Positions 24,742 to 32,858 of a stretch of 64,000 nucleotides of DNA are shown here, piece by piece. Source of the DNA: an uncultured Oscillospiraceae bacterium (lineage in GTDB: Bacteria > Bacillota > Clostridia > Oscillospirales > Acutalibacteraceae); NCBI GenBank assembly GCA_948471095.1, contig CAOKRG010000001.1:1-64000 (forward strand). The letters are read 5' to 3'. A model generated the notes under the pieces. That model made no database searches. It was not told the origin of the DNA and saw only the letters and a list, made by a program, of their open reading frames with translations. A program made the position numbers and the translations under genes. Position 1 is the stretch's first letter, and each line of letters starts with the position of its first letter.

Positions 24742-26557
24742 CTGAATGCGCCTCTCTCTTTGATAATATTTTTTGGTCGTTCCCTGCGACCTCGATCACG
24801 CTGCACTTAGGCTGGTAGCCGGCCAGGGACAGCTCCCAGGCGGTATTGCCAGCCTCGTCCTCCCCGGTCTTCGCAAAGCCGAAGGAGGCGTACAGGTCCT
24901 TCACCATCTTGTTTTTGGCGGTGGGGTAATAGTGCCCCCGCAGGGTGCGGAGGCCCCGGGCCGCGGCACGCTCCGCCAGCCGGTCCAGCATGGCCAGCTC
25001 CATGTCGCGCTTGAGCACCCGGCAGCTCATCAGCCAGAGCTCAATGTCCAGCACATCGCCCTCCACCCGGCCAATGACCACGGACACCACCCCGTTGTCT
25101 CCGAACTTGTCCACCAGCTTTCCGTAAAGCCGCACATAGCCTCCGCTGTGGTAGACCTGCTCCATCTCCTCCACCGTGTAGCGCTTGGTGGTCAGGTTAA
25201 ACTGGTTGGATTTGTTGGCCAGCTGGGTGATCCGCGCCAGGTAGACGGGCAGAAAGTCATCGATGACCGCCCGCATTTCCAGGCTCTTCAGGTACTCCCC
25301 ATAGTCCCCGAAGGAGGCCTGCTCCGCCGCCCGGAGCACATTGGCCTTATACATCTCGTTGCGCTTCAGGTCGTCCTCGCTCAGGGTGGTGGTCTCAAAA
25401 TATCCGTTCCGGTCCAAGGTGGCGATGTAGTTCTCCACGCCCTCCATTTCCGGCACGGCAGCCCCTTTCAGCTGGGCCCGGACGATCTCCCGCTCCGCCG
25501 GGTTGTCATCCGCAAAGACGACGGACTCTGGCAGCAGATCCAGCTGGGCGGCGGTTTCGGCGATGTTCCGGTCCTTGTTCTCCCAGTTGGCCTTGATGAG
25601 GATGAAGTCCTCGGGCCGCAGGGCCCCTTCCGGGTGGTTGAGGCCGGCCAGGGCGTTTTCCTCATCGTTTTTCGAGCAGACCGTCAGCAGCACGCCCAGG
25701 CTCTTCACCTGCTTGAGATAGCTCTGAAACTCATAATAGGACTGGGCAACGCCGGTCTCCTGGCCGATTTCAATGCCGTCCACCCCGTCGTCGCCCACCA
25801 CGCCGCCCCACAGGGTGTTGTCCAGGTCCAGGGCCAGAACCTTTTTATTCTTGCCGAAAAGGGACTTGACAATGTGGGCCACGCTGAACGCAAAGGCCGG
25901 GATGGCCTCGAAGCACATGGCGTACTTGTAGAGGTTCCAAAAGGCCGGGTCCGCCCAGCGCCGCAGGCCGTAGTCGGCGGAAAGATAATCCACATCGTGG
26001 AGGTAAAAGCCCGCGTGCTCCCGGGCGTGGTCCGCAAAGGCCTGGTTCAGCCGGTTCACAAAGTTGACCCGGCCATGGAGGTCCCAGGCGTCCCGGCTGC
26101 CCAAGAGCCGGTAAAAGGGCTTCTCAAAATTATTCTGTATCACCGGGCAGTGGAAGTTTTCCTCCAGGCTGGCCCACACCGCCCGGAATTTTCCCAGCTC
26201 CGCTTGCAGCTTCTCCTCCACGGCCTCCGGCGGGTCCGCCAGCTCCGGCCAGTGGGTGACGTTCCGGCTGGTGGTGTGCACGAAGATCAGGTCCGGGGCA
26301 AAGGCCCGCAGCTCCTCCGGGGGAAACAGGGCGTCCTGGTAATACTGGGCGTACTCCGACTCATAAAACTCCGGCTCAATGCCCGCGTCCAGCAAAAACA
26401 GCTCCAGGGTCTTCACAATGTCGCTGGTGGTGGAGCCCCCCAGCACCGCGATCTTCTTCCGGGTCCGGGCGGCCTCCTGCGCCAGCAGAGCCTTGCGCAG
26501 GGACTTGCGCCGCCGGATGATCTCTCCCGGGTCAAAGGGATATTCCAGTTCTCGCAT
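24683..26557 (-). CDS. FkbH-like HAD-IIIC phosphatase/glyceryl-ACP synthase
   Basis: A 624-residue protein with three parts. The N-terminal SGNH-like region has GGST near 40-43. The central HAD domain has the nucleophile motif DLDNT (Asp244 and Asp246) and a later VVFADDNPAEREIV. The C-terminus is GNAT-like. This is the layout of FkbH proteins, which make D-glyceryl-ACP from 1,3-bisphosphoglycerate. The ATG at 26557 follows AAGGAGG, ten bases after the DHHW gene. The last ~30 residues (after SVIEVAG) look unlike the family and run through the ribosome site and start of the ACP gene. This could be a real overlap or a late frameshift that removed an earlier stop. Confidence 0.85.
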   Translation of the reverse strand: MRELEYPFDPGEIIRRRKSLRKALLAQEAARTRKKIAVLGGSTTSDIVKTLELFLLDAGIEPEFYESEYAQYYQDALFPPEELRAFAPDLIFVHTTSRNVTHWPELADPPEAVEEKLQAELGKFRAVWASLEENFHCPVIQNNFEKPFYRLLGSRDAWDLHGRVNFVNRLNQAFADHAREHAGFYLHDVDYLSADYGLRRWADPAFWNLYKYAMCFEAIPAFAFSVAHIVKSLFGKNKKVLALDLDNTLWGGVVGDDGVDGIEIGQETGVAQSYYEFQSYLKQVKSLGVLLTVCSKNDEENALAGLNHPEGALRPEDFILIKANWENKDRNIAETAAQLDLLPESVVFADDNPAEREIVRAQLKGAAVPEMEGVENYIATLDRNGYFETTTLSEDDLKRNEMYKANVLRAAEQASFGDYGEYLKSLEMRAVIDDFLPVYLARITQLANKSNQFNLTTKRYTVEEMEQVYHSGGYVRLYGKLVDKFGDNGVVSVVIGRVEGDVLDIELWLMSCRVLKRDMELAMLDRLAERAAARGLRTLRGHYYPTAKNKMVKDLYASFGFAKTGEDEAGNTAWELSLAGYQPKCSVIEVAGNDQKILSKREAHSDGHEGNLHKAEPGVPGGFR

Positions 26558-26567
26558 AAGGTCCTCC

Positions 26568-28385
26568 TTATTCCTCCCCACCCTCCGAGCCGCCGGTGGG
26601 CTGGTCGTCCGTCACGGTCTCCCCGGCGTTCTGGGTCAGAAGATTCGGCAGATTGTCCGCGTTGTCGCCCACCATGGAATAGGTGGTCATGGTGAACAGC
26701 ACGTCCGTGATGCCCATGTCGCGGATGAAGCTGATCAGGTTGCGCTGGAAGTAGCGCATGTCCGCCGCATAGATCTGCTGGAAGGACCCGGTCAGGAAGG
26801 GCGGCAGGGCGTTGCCATAGCTGTCCTTGATGAGCAGCAGCTTGCGGCCGTTCTGGGTCTGGGTGTCGGCCTTGACCACGTACTGGTCGCCGCCCAGGTA
26901 GTACAGGTAGGCGTCCGAGCCGCTGGCGCCCTCCTGGAACAGGTCGTCGTCGTCCCAGATAAAGCTGAAATCCGTGTCATAATAGACGGCGGAGTGGGGC
27001 TTCTGGGGCCGGTAGTAGACAAAGTCCTCCGGGTCGTTGAGCAGCTCCGCCACGCCGCCCACGGAGTAGAGGGTGCCCACAAAGCCCTCGATCTTGCCCT
27101 CCTGGTAGGTGCTCAGGTCGTCGAAGGGCAGGCCCGCCGCGTTGGCAAAGGCCTGGGCCGCGTAGTAGGCCCCCAAGGGCTGCCAGTGGTGGTCCGTGCG
27201 GCAGTAAATGGGCTCGTTGGCGTGCTGGGCCAAAGTGGGGCAGACGTTGATGCTGTGAATGCCCGGGTCCAGCAGGGCGGCGGTCTCGTCAATGCACTTG
27301 GACTGGCTGGCGTTATACTCGGCGGCGGAGTCCGGCGTGTAGAACTCGCTGGCCTTGGGCGCGGGCATGGACCAGATGTTCACATTGGCCCCCACCTCCC
27401 GGTACAGGTCGTTCAGGGCCTGGGCATAGGCGCTGCCCGTGCCGCCGCCAAAGAGCTCCAGGCCCCGGTAATGGCCGTCGGTCTTGACCAGAATCATGCC
27501 ATTGTTCCAGTCAAAATCCGGATCGATGTCCACCTTGGCGGGAGCCTGGGTGGCGGAGGGTTCCTCTTCCATATGCCGGCCCGCCGCACCCTCCAGGCTC
27601 GCCTGGGGCGCGCCCACCGGGGCGGCGGTGGGTTCGGCCAGGCCGGAGCCCTCCGGCTGGGAAACCGCCGGGCTGGGCTGCGCCTGGCTGGGAGCCTCCC
27701 CGCCCTTGTTCACCTTATTGACCTTGCCCACGAACTGCACGGCCCCCTCGCTTTGGGGCAGGCCGAACAGGGCCTTGAAATTGCTTCCTGCGTTTTTCAG
27801 GCTGTCCCGCATGGGCGTTGTGTCAGTAAAATAGGCGGCAACCTCTGCGGTAAACTTGCCGGAGAAGTAGCGCTGCAATGAAAACTCCGGCGGCACGAAC
27901 TCCCGCTTCTCAATTTTGGACTCCGTGGACCGGGGCAGCAGCAGCATGAACAGGGTCAGCAGGCAGAAGCTCACCGTCAAAAAGCCCAGCACCACCAGGG
28001 AGGTCCGCTTTTCCAGCAGGGCCCGCCTGTCCACCTTTCTCCGGCGGCGCTGGGCCTGGGCCTCGCCCCGGGGCGGGGCCGCCGGAAGGGCGTATTGGTC
28101 CAAAATGGAGGAACGGGCCGCTTGAGGCTCATAGGACCCGCGAGTCCCGTCATGCCCGTAGGGCTCATAAGCGGCATGGTCCTGGGAGGGCTCCGGCGCG
28201 GGGGGAGCCGGGGCTTCCCAAGCGGGCCCGGGCTGGGGTTCTGGGGGGGCGGGGCGCTCCCGCCCGGCACCTCCGGCTTGGTAGAAGGAATAGACCAGCC
28301 TGCGCCCGCCGGGCTCCGCCGCGTGGCGCGGGCCGGACTGGGCTTTTGGGCGCTCCGCCTGGCCTTCCGGAGTATAATGATCCAT
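26568..28385 (-). CDS. DHHW-motif membrane protein (AlgJ/AlgX-like, SGNH type)
   Basis: A 605-residue protein. Residues 1-128 are a cytoplasmic, Pro-rich, low-complexity tail. A single transmembrane helix follows (about 129-150), then a long extracellular part with a Pro/Ser/Ala-rich linker (about 230-285). The catalytic-like domain contains RTDHHWQPLGAYY (DHHW at 398-401) and a SYGNALPPFL segment near the end. In alginate-type acetylation, AlgJ/AlgX proteins of this group move the acyl group from the MBOAT protein to the sugar. The ATG at 28385 follows AAGGAGG. The MBOAT gene lies upstream, separated by a 330-base repeat block. Confidence 0.85.
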   Translation of the reverse strand: MDHYTPEGQAERPKAQSGPRHAAEPGGRRLVYSFYQAGGAGRERPAPPEPQPGPAWEAPAPPAPEPSQDHAAYEPYGHDGTRGSYEPQAARSSILDQYALPAAPPRGEAQAQRRRRKVDRRALLEKRTSLVVLGFLTVSFCLLTLFMLLLPRSTESKIEKREFVPPEFSLQRYFSGKFTAEVAAYFTDTTPMRDSLKNAGSNFKALFGLPQSEGAVQFVGKVNKVNKGGEAPSQAQPSPAVSQPEGSGLAEPTAAPVGAPQASLEGAAGRHMEEEPSATQAPAKVDIDPDFDWNNGMILVKTDGHYRGLELFGGGTGSAYAQALNDLYREVGANVNIWSMPAPKASEFYTPDSAAEYNASQSKCIDETAALLDPGIHSINVCPTLAQHANEPIYCRTDHHWQPLGAYYAAQAFANAAGLPFDDLSTYQEGKIEGFVGTLYSVGGVAELLNDPEDFVYYRPQKPHSAVYYDTDFSFIWDDDDLFQEGASGSDAYLYYLGGDQYVVKADTQTQNGRKLLLIKDSYGNALPPFLTGSFQQIYAADMRYFQRNLISFIRDMGITDVLFTMTTYSMVGDNADNLPNLLTQNAGETVTDDQPTGGSEGGEE

Positions 28386-28715
28386 GGAACAGCCTCCTTT
28401 CAATGACGGCTTTCGACTGCCGCTCAGCTAACGGTGAAAAAATGTACGCGGTCCAGGGGGCTTACAACATTCGCTGCGCGAAGTTGACATTCGCCCCGCG
28501 AAGTTGGCCCCTGGCAGAGCACGACTTCGCAAAGCGAAGTCGCCGACAGAGTCTCGCGGCCTTGCCGCAGGGCGCGTCCTTTGCGCCCGAAAGCCATACG
28601 TAGGCCCCCCATCAGGATGACTTGGCGAAGCCAACGTCATACTTGGCGAAGCCAACGTCATAAGTCCCGACTCAAGCATCCCTGTCGTTTTTTGCGGAGA
28701 ACTTATGAATACAAC
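28386..28715. repeat. Intergenic repeat block inside the acylation cluster
   Basis: No gene. It contains AATGTACGCGGTCCAGG (28446), duplicated short palindromes ATTCGC(TG)CGCGAAGTTG, CGACTTCGCAAAGCGAAGTCG, a GGCCTTGCCGCAGGGCGCG module and two copies of ACTTGGCGAAGCCAACGTCAT in tandem (about 28619-28660). It interrupts an otherwise tight operon. Confidence 0.65.
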
Positions 28716-30137
28716 TTAGAAACGCCAATATAGGAACACGTTGTTTGTGGTATCGACCAATAAAATGCTGACGATCACCAGCAGGCCCAGGCACAGCACC
28801 GCCGAGCCCGCACGTCCGGCCACATAGAGGCCGTCCCGGCCGCTTTCCAGGAAATAGCTTTTCACCTTGGGCAGCAGGGGCAGGCTGAACGCGATGGACC
28901 CGGCCAGCAGGAACAGATTGTTCAGGAACGAGGACCAGGTTACCGGGTCGAAGAAGGGCGCGGCATTGGTAAACATGGCAACGCCGGAGATGTTCAAAAA
29001 GAACTGCCCCAGCTGGCCCAGGTCCTCAAAATAGAAGATGCCGAAGCCGATAACGATCACCAGCTTGCTGTAAATATGCTTCCACCAAAGGGGCCACTTC
29101 TTTATGCGCTTTTTGCCCAGCTTCTGCTCGAAAAAGATGAAGCAGCCAAAATACAGGCCCCAGAGGATGTAGTTCCAGGCCGCGCCGTGCCAGACGCCGG
29201 TGCAGAACCACACCAAAAACAGGCTGACATATTTCCGGTTCCTGCCAAAAATGGGCACATACAATAGGTAGTCGCGGAAAAAGGAACCCAGAGAGATGTG
29301 CCAGCGCTGCCAGAACTCCGCGATGGTCTTGCAGGCGAAGGGGTGGCGGAAATTCTCGTCAAAGTGGAAGCCGAACATGCGGCCCAGGCCGATGGCGATA
29401 TCCGAATAACCGCTGAAGTCGAAGTAGACGTAAAGGGAGTAGGCGATCACCGTGTACCAGGTGCCCAGCACCGACAGGCCCGCGATGTCCTTGCCGAAAA
29501 ACGCGTCCACAATGGCCCAGAGATTGTTGGCCAAAATCACCTTTTTGGCCAGGCCCACAATGACCCGCAGGGCCCCGTCGCACAGGTCCGTGGGGGTGAC
29601 GGAGCGGTTTTCGATCTCGTCCTCCACCACGCTGTAGCGCACAATAGGCCCGGCGATCAGCTGGGGGAACAGAGAGAGGTACAGCAGAAACCGGCTGTAT
29701 CTCCGCTGTACCTTGACCGTCTCCCAGTAGCAGTCCAGCAAATAGGAGATGGCCTGGAAGGTGAAAAAGCTGATGCCGATGGGCAGGCGGATCTGGGGCA
29801 CGGGCAGGGAAAGGCCTGTAAGCAGGTTCAGGTTCTCCACCAAAAAGCCGCTGTATTTGAACACCACCAGCAGGGCCACGTCCACCACGATGCCCGCCGC
29901 CACCGCAGCCTTGGCCCCGCCGCCCTCCCGGCCCCGCTCGATGAGCAGGCCCACGGCCCAGTTGAGGAAGGAGCTGAACACCAAAAGCAAAATCCACAGG
30001 GGTTCGCCCCAGGCGTAAAAAATCAGCGAGAACACAATGAGCACGGCGTTTTTCGCCGGCAGGCTCCGGGCCAGCAGATAGGCCAGCAGGCACAGGGGCA
30101 GAAAGATATAGATGAAAAAGAGATCGGCAAATACCAT
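28716..30137 (-). CDS. MBOAT-family membrane O-acyltransferase (AlgI/DltB-like)
   Basis: A 473-residue polytopic protein with about eleven hydrophobic segments and the MBOAT landmarks YFDFSGYSDIAIGLG (238-252), FWQRWHISLG (His280) and GVWHGAAWNY (catalytic His317). MBOAT proteins of this group move acyl groups through the membrane to envelope polymers. AlgI uses acetyl donors and DltB uses D-Ala on a carrier protein. The nearby ACP and FkbH genes suggest an ACP-bound donor here. The ATG at 30137 follows AGGAG, 23 bases after the TPM gene, in one transcription unit from the promoter at 31125-31153. Confidence 0.92.
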   Translation of the reverse strand: MVFADLFFIYIFLPLCLLAYLLARSLPAKNAVLIVFSLIFYAWGEPLWILLLVFSSFLNWAVGLLIERGREGGGAKAAVAAGIVVDVALLVVFKYSGFLVENLNLLTGLSLPVPQIRLPIGISFFTFQAISYLLDCYWETVKVQRRYSRFLLYLSLFPQLIAGPIVRYSVVEDEIENRSVTPTDLCDGALRVIVGLAKKVILANNLWAIVDAFFGKDIAGLSVLGTWYTVIAYSLYVYFDFSGYSDIAIGLGRMFGFHFDENFRHPFACKTIAEFWQRWHISLGSFFRDYLLYVPIFGRNRKYVSLFLVWFCTGVWHGAAWNYILWGLYFGCFIFFEQKLGKKRIKKWPLWWKHIYSKLVIVIGFGIFYFEDLGQLGQFFLNISGVAMFTNAAPFFDPVTWSSFLNNLFLLAGSIAFSLPLLPKVKSYFLESGRDGLYVAGRAGSAVLCLGLLVIVSILLVDTTNNVFLYWRF

Positions 30138-30160
30138 GGTTCTGGCTCCTTATGGACGGC

Positions 30161-31069
30161 CTACTGCCGCCAGTCTGTATTGGACCGGCTGCGGGCCGGC
30201 TTCTGGGTGGTGCGGTAGGCTCCGGAGGAGCTGCGGGACTTAATCTGCACCATGGGCATGGACTCGTGCCGGGTGACAGTGCTGTGGGCCGGATAGATCA
30301 CCGAGCTGCGCCGGTGGACTGTGCGGCGGCTGTAGCGCCGGGCCTGGGCCCGCCCCGCCAGGAAGAATATGGCCAGACTGACCGCCGCCACCACGCCCGC
30401 GCCCACGCAGACCCACAGGATCACGGCCTGTCCCGCGCTCCGCTTCTTCTCCGGCTTGGAGGGGGAAGCCTCCCCCTCCGTTGGCTGGGAAAGGGGTTCG
30501 CCGGCGCCAATTTGCTCCGGGTGGGCGGCAAAGTAGGCGTCCGCCTGGCCCGCCGCCGCCAAAAAGAATTTGGAGACCCCGCTGTCGTAGGCCTTGGCGG
30601 CAAAGTCCGTTTCCAGCTGCAGGTCCAGCAGGGACTTAAGGGCCTCGGTGGTAAACTCCGCTTTAAGGCCTTCGCCCGCCACGGCCAGATAGTCCTCATC
30701 GGAAATGGACAGGGCCAGCAGCAGCCCCCGCCCCGAAGCGCCGCCCACCTGCCAGCTGTTCATTAAGGAGCGCAGATATTCCACCCGCTGGGCATAGCCG
30801 GAAACCGGCAGCGCGTCTACCGTGTAGACCACGATCTGGGCTCCATATTTTTCCGCCAATTCGGCGTTTTTCTGCAAGACGACCGCCTTTGTGCCCTCGC
30901 TTATCACGGAGGCCGCGTCGTTCAGGTAAAAATCCTCGCTGGGCAAAGGAAGCTGGGGTGCGTCCTGCGCCCGCGCCCAGGGCGCGGCTCCCGCAAGAAG
31001 AAATCCCAGCAGCACCAAAAAAGCGGGCAGAAATTTCCGGACCTTATTTTTTCGCAACGCCGCTCCCAC
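30161..31069 (-). CDS. TPM-domain membrane protein
   Basis: A 302-residue exported protein. It has a signal sequence (LPAFLVLLGFLLAGAAPWARA), a TPM domain (about 45-170, starting FYLNDAASVISEGTKAVV and containing QIVVYTVDALPVSGYAQR and GRGLLLALSISDEDYLAVAGEG), one transmembrane helix (about 213-237) and a basic C-terminal tail rich in Arg and Ser. TPM proteins are membrane-anchored envelope proteins of uncertain activity. The GTG start at 31069 follows GGAGGAGG. It is the first gene of the acylation-like operon, but a TPM link to acylation is not established. Confidence 0.85.
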   Translation of the reverse strand: MGAALRKNKVRKFLPAFLVLLGFLLAGAAPWARAQDAPQLPLPSEDFYLNDAASVISEGTKAVVLQKNAELAEKYGAQIVVYTVDALPVSGYAQRVEYLRSLMNSWQVGGASGRGLLLALSISDEDYLAVAGEGLKAEFTTEALKSLLDLQLETDFAAKAYDSGVSKFFLAAAGQADAYFAAHPEQIGAGEPLSQPTEGEASPSKPEKKRSAGQAVILWVCVGAGVVAAVSLAIFFLAGRAQARRYSRRTVHRRSSVIYPAHSTVTRHESMPMVQIKSRSSSGAYRTTQKPARSRSNTDWRQ

Positions 31070-31124
31070 GGTTCATCCTCCTCCCAAGCTCCCGCGGCCC
31101 CAAAGCCGCAGCATATCCCTTTCT

Positions 31125-31153
31125 ATTTTACCCTCCTAGCGGCATTCTGTCAA
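31125..31153 (-). promoter_or_regulatory. Sigma-A promoter of the TPM-MBOAT-DHHW-FkbH-ACP operon
   Basis: Minus strand TTGACA (31148-31153), 17-base spacer, TAAAAT (31125-31130), about 55 bases before the TPM start. Confidence 0.85.
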
Positions 31154-31320
31154 GGGAGAGTATTGCGAGGGGAGCGTCCAAACGCGCGGATACGTGGAAT
31201 TAGCCTGGTCAGTGAGCCAGTAAAAGTTTCGTCAACCTTTACAAAGGTTGCAGGGTTCTTAGGGGCAGCGCCCCTAAGCCGCCGGAGGCTTTCCAATACT
31301 TCTATAACAACGCCCATTTG
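31154..31320. repeat. Intergenic hairpin-repeat block (copy 5)
   Basis: Contains GTAAAAGTTTCGTC, CAACCTTT-AC-AAAGGTTG (31233-31250), the TTAGGGGC/GCCCCTAA hairpin (about 31259-31279) and CCGCCGGAGGC, in the usual module order. It sits between divergent promoters. Confidence 0.75.
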
Positions 31321-31343
31321 CCACTCCCCGTCCGCCCCGGCAC

Positions 31344-31372
31344 TTGCAAAATAACGCCAAAAGGAGTATGAT
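31344..31372 (+). promoter_or_regulatory. Sigma-A promoter of the GDPD gene
   Basis: TTGCAA (31344-31349), 17 bases, TATGAT (31367-31372). Confidence 0.72.
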
Positions 31373-31411
31373 AAGGAAAAAATCAAGAAAACGAATCGGG
31401 AGGTCGTTATT

Positions 31412-32368
31412 GTGGTTCACAGCTTTACAATGAGCGTGGTTTGGGCGGCTGGGGGGCCTGCGGCGGCGTGGGTTCTGGGCGCGCTGCTGGCGGCGGGGGC
31501 CCTCTGGCTCTGGCTGATCGGCCCGCAGATGGGAAGGAAGCCGGATTTTCGGGAGTTCCGCCGGTTCGACTATGCCCACCGGGGCCTGCACAACCTGGAA
31601 AACGGCGTGCCGGAAAACTCCCTGCGGGCCCTGGCCCTGGCGGAGCTGGCCGGGTACGGCATGGAGTTCGACGTGCAGCTGACCAAGGACAAGCAGGTGG
31701 TGGTCCACCACGACCACAGCATCCAGCGCAGCTGCGGGGAGGACCGGAAGATCTCGGAGATGACCTATGAGGAGCTGCGCCAGTACCGGCTGTTCGGCAC
31801 GGAAGAGGCCGTGCCCCTGCTGCGGGAGGTACTGGCCGCCCTGGACGGGCGCACGCCGCTGATCATCGAGCTGAAGGACTACAACGACCCGGCGGAGCTC
31901 TGCGCCCTGACCATGAAGGAGCTGGCGGGCTATCAGGGCCCGTACTGTGTGGAGTCCTTCGACCCCCGGATTGTCCGGTGGTTCCGGCGGAACCGGCCGG
32001 AGATCGTGCGAGGCCAGCTGATGTGCCGCTTTCAGAAAGGGGACGGCGGCATGACCGCCTGGCAGGCCTTTTGCGGCCGGAACCTCTTGACCAACTGGTA
32101 CGCCCGGCCCCATTTCGAGGCCTATGACATCCACACCCGGGACATCCCGGCCATGTGGGCGGTCCGGTCCCTGCTGGGCATGCAGGAGGTGAGCTGGACT
32201 ATTCGGAGCCTGGAGGAGTATGAGCGGGCAAAGTCCCTGGGGAGCCTGTGCATCTTCGAGCACATCCTGCCCGCGGGGGCCTCGGGGGAAAAGCGCGGCA
32301 GCTACCAGGAGCTGCTGGACGCGGCCCTGGTGGCCCTGAGCAAGCGGACGGCCCAGGGCAAGCGGTAA
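31412..32368 (+). CDS. Glycerophosphodiester phosphodiesterase, membrane-anchored
   Basis: A 318-residue protein that should hydrolyse glycerophosphodiesters to sn-glycerol 3-phosphate and an alcohol. An N-terminal transmembrane helix (about 12-36) is followed by a TIM-barrel GDPD domain with the catalytic set His56-Arg57 (AHRG), PENS (67-70), Glu85 and Asp87 (MEFDVQ), and His100-Asp101 (HHDHS). The GTG at 31412 has GGGAGG at spacing 8. It is monocistronic with its own promoter and terminator. Recycling of phospholipid or glycerol-type teichoic acid is plausible. Confidence 0.9.
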   Translation: MVHSFTMSVVWAAGGPAAAWVLGALLAAGALWLWLIGPQMGRKPDFREFRRFDYAHRGLHNLENGVPENSLRALALAELAGYGMEFDVQLTKDKQVVVHHDHSIQRSCGEDRKISEMTYEELRQYRLFGTEEAVPLLREVLAALDGRTPLIIELKDYNDPAELCALTMKELAGYQGPYCVESFDPRIVRWFRRNRPEIVRGQLMCRFQKGDGGMTAWQAFCGRNLLTNWYARPHFEAYDIHTRDIPAMWAVRSLLGMQEVSWTIRSLEEYERAKSLGSLCIFEHILPAGASGEKRGSYQELLDAALVALSKRTAQGKR

Positions 32369-32375
32369 ACAAAAA

Positions 32376-32413
32376 AACAAGGGGAGGCCTGTGCGGGCCT
32401 CCCCCTTGTTTTT
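32376..32413 (+). terminator. Terminator after GDPD
   Basis: AACAAGGGGAGGCC (32376-32389) pairs with GGCCTCCCCCTTGTT (32396-32410), followed by TTTGTT. Confidence 0.9.
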
Positions 32414-32858
32414 GTTATAATGTACGCAAGGCGTACATTCGGAGTTGTGTTGAGTCATAGATGGCCTCCGGGCGCAAAAGGCGCGCCCTGCGGCAAGGTC
32501 GTGGGGCTCTGGTCTCGTCTGCCGACTCAGTCGGCGCTGGGCGATTGCCACTGGCAATCAGCGCCCCACACCCCGCCAGGTGCCTAACGTACCTGGACCG
32601 CGTACATTGTCCACCATTAGCTGTCAGAGTAACTAAATTATGAGAGACTCCGGAACGCAACAGTAAAAGTTTCGTCCACCTTTTCAAGAGGAGGACGAGT
32701 TATCCCTTGGATAACTCGTGGGTTCTTAGGGGGCGACAATCGCCAGTGGCGATTTCCCGTCGCCGACCGAGCCGACAGGCGAGACTCAGAGCCCCTAAGC
32801 CGCCAGCGGCCACTCCGTAACGCTTCTCAATAAACCGCGCTCTCTGGACACTCTCTGC
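32414..32858. repeat. Intergenic hairpin-repeat block (copy 6)
   Basis: No gene. Elements: a perfect AATGTACGC-AAG-GCGTACATT palindrome just after a TATAAT (32416-32439); a long segment (about 32444-32507) that is the inverted copy of 24330-24395; GATTGCC-ACT-GGCAATC (32543-32559); CCTGGACCGCGTACATT (about 32586); GACGAGTTATCC/GGATAACTCGT (about 32695-32719); AATCGCC-AGT-GGCGATT (32738-32754); and the GACTCAGAGCCCCTAAGCCGCC tail. Two of the three known GCCAGTGGC stem types sit side by side. Confidence 0.75.

Noticed and set aside
28346..28603. Open frames inside repeat blocks (also at 2456, 5648, 22974, 46541, 54308, 57923)
   Set aside because: They consist of repeat-module translations (such as VCQWQTS or KVDETF strings), differ between copies by frameshifts and lack ribosome sites.
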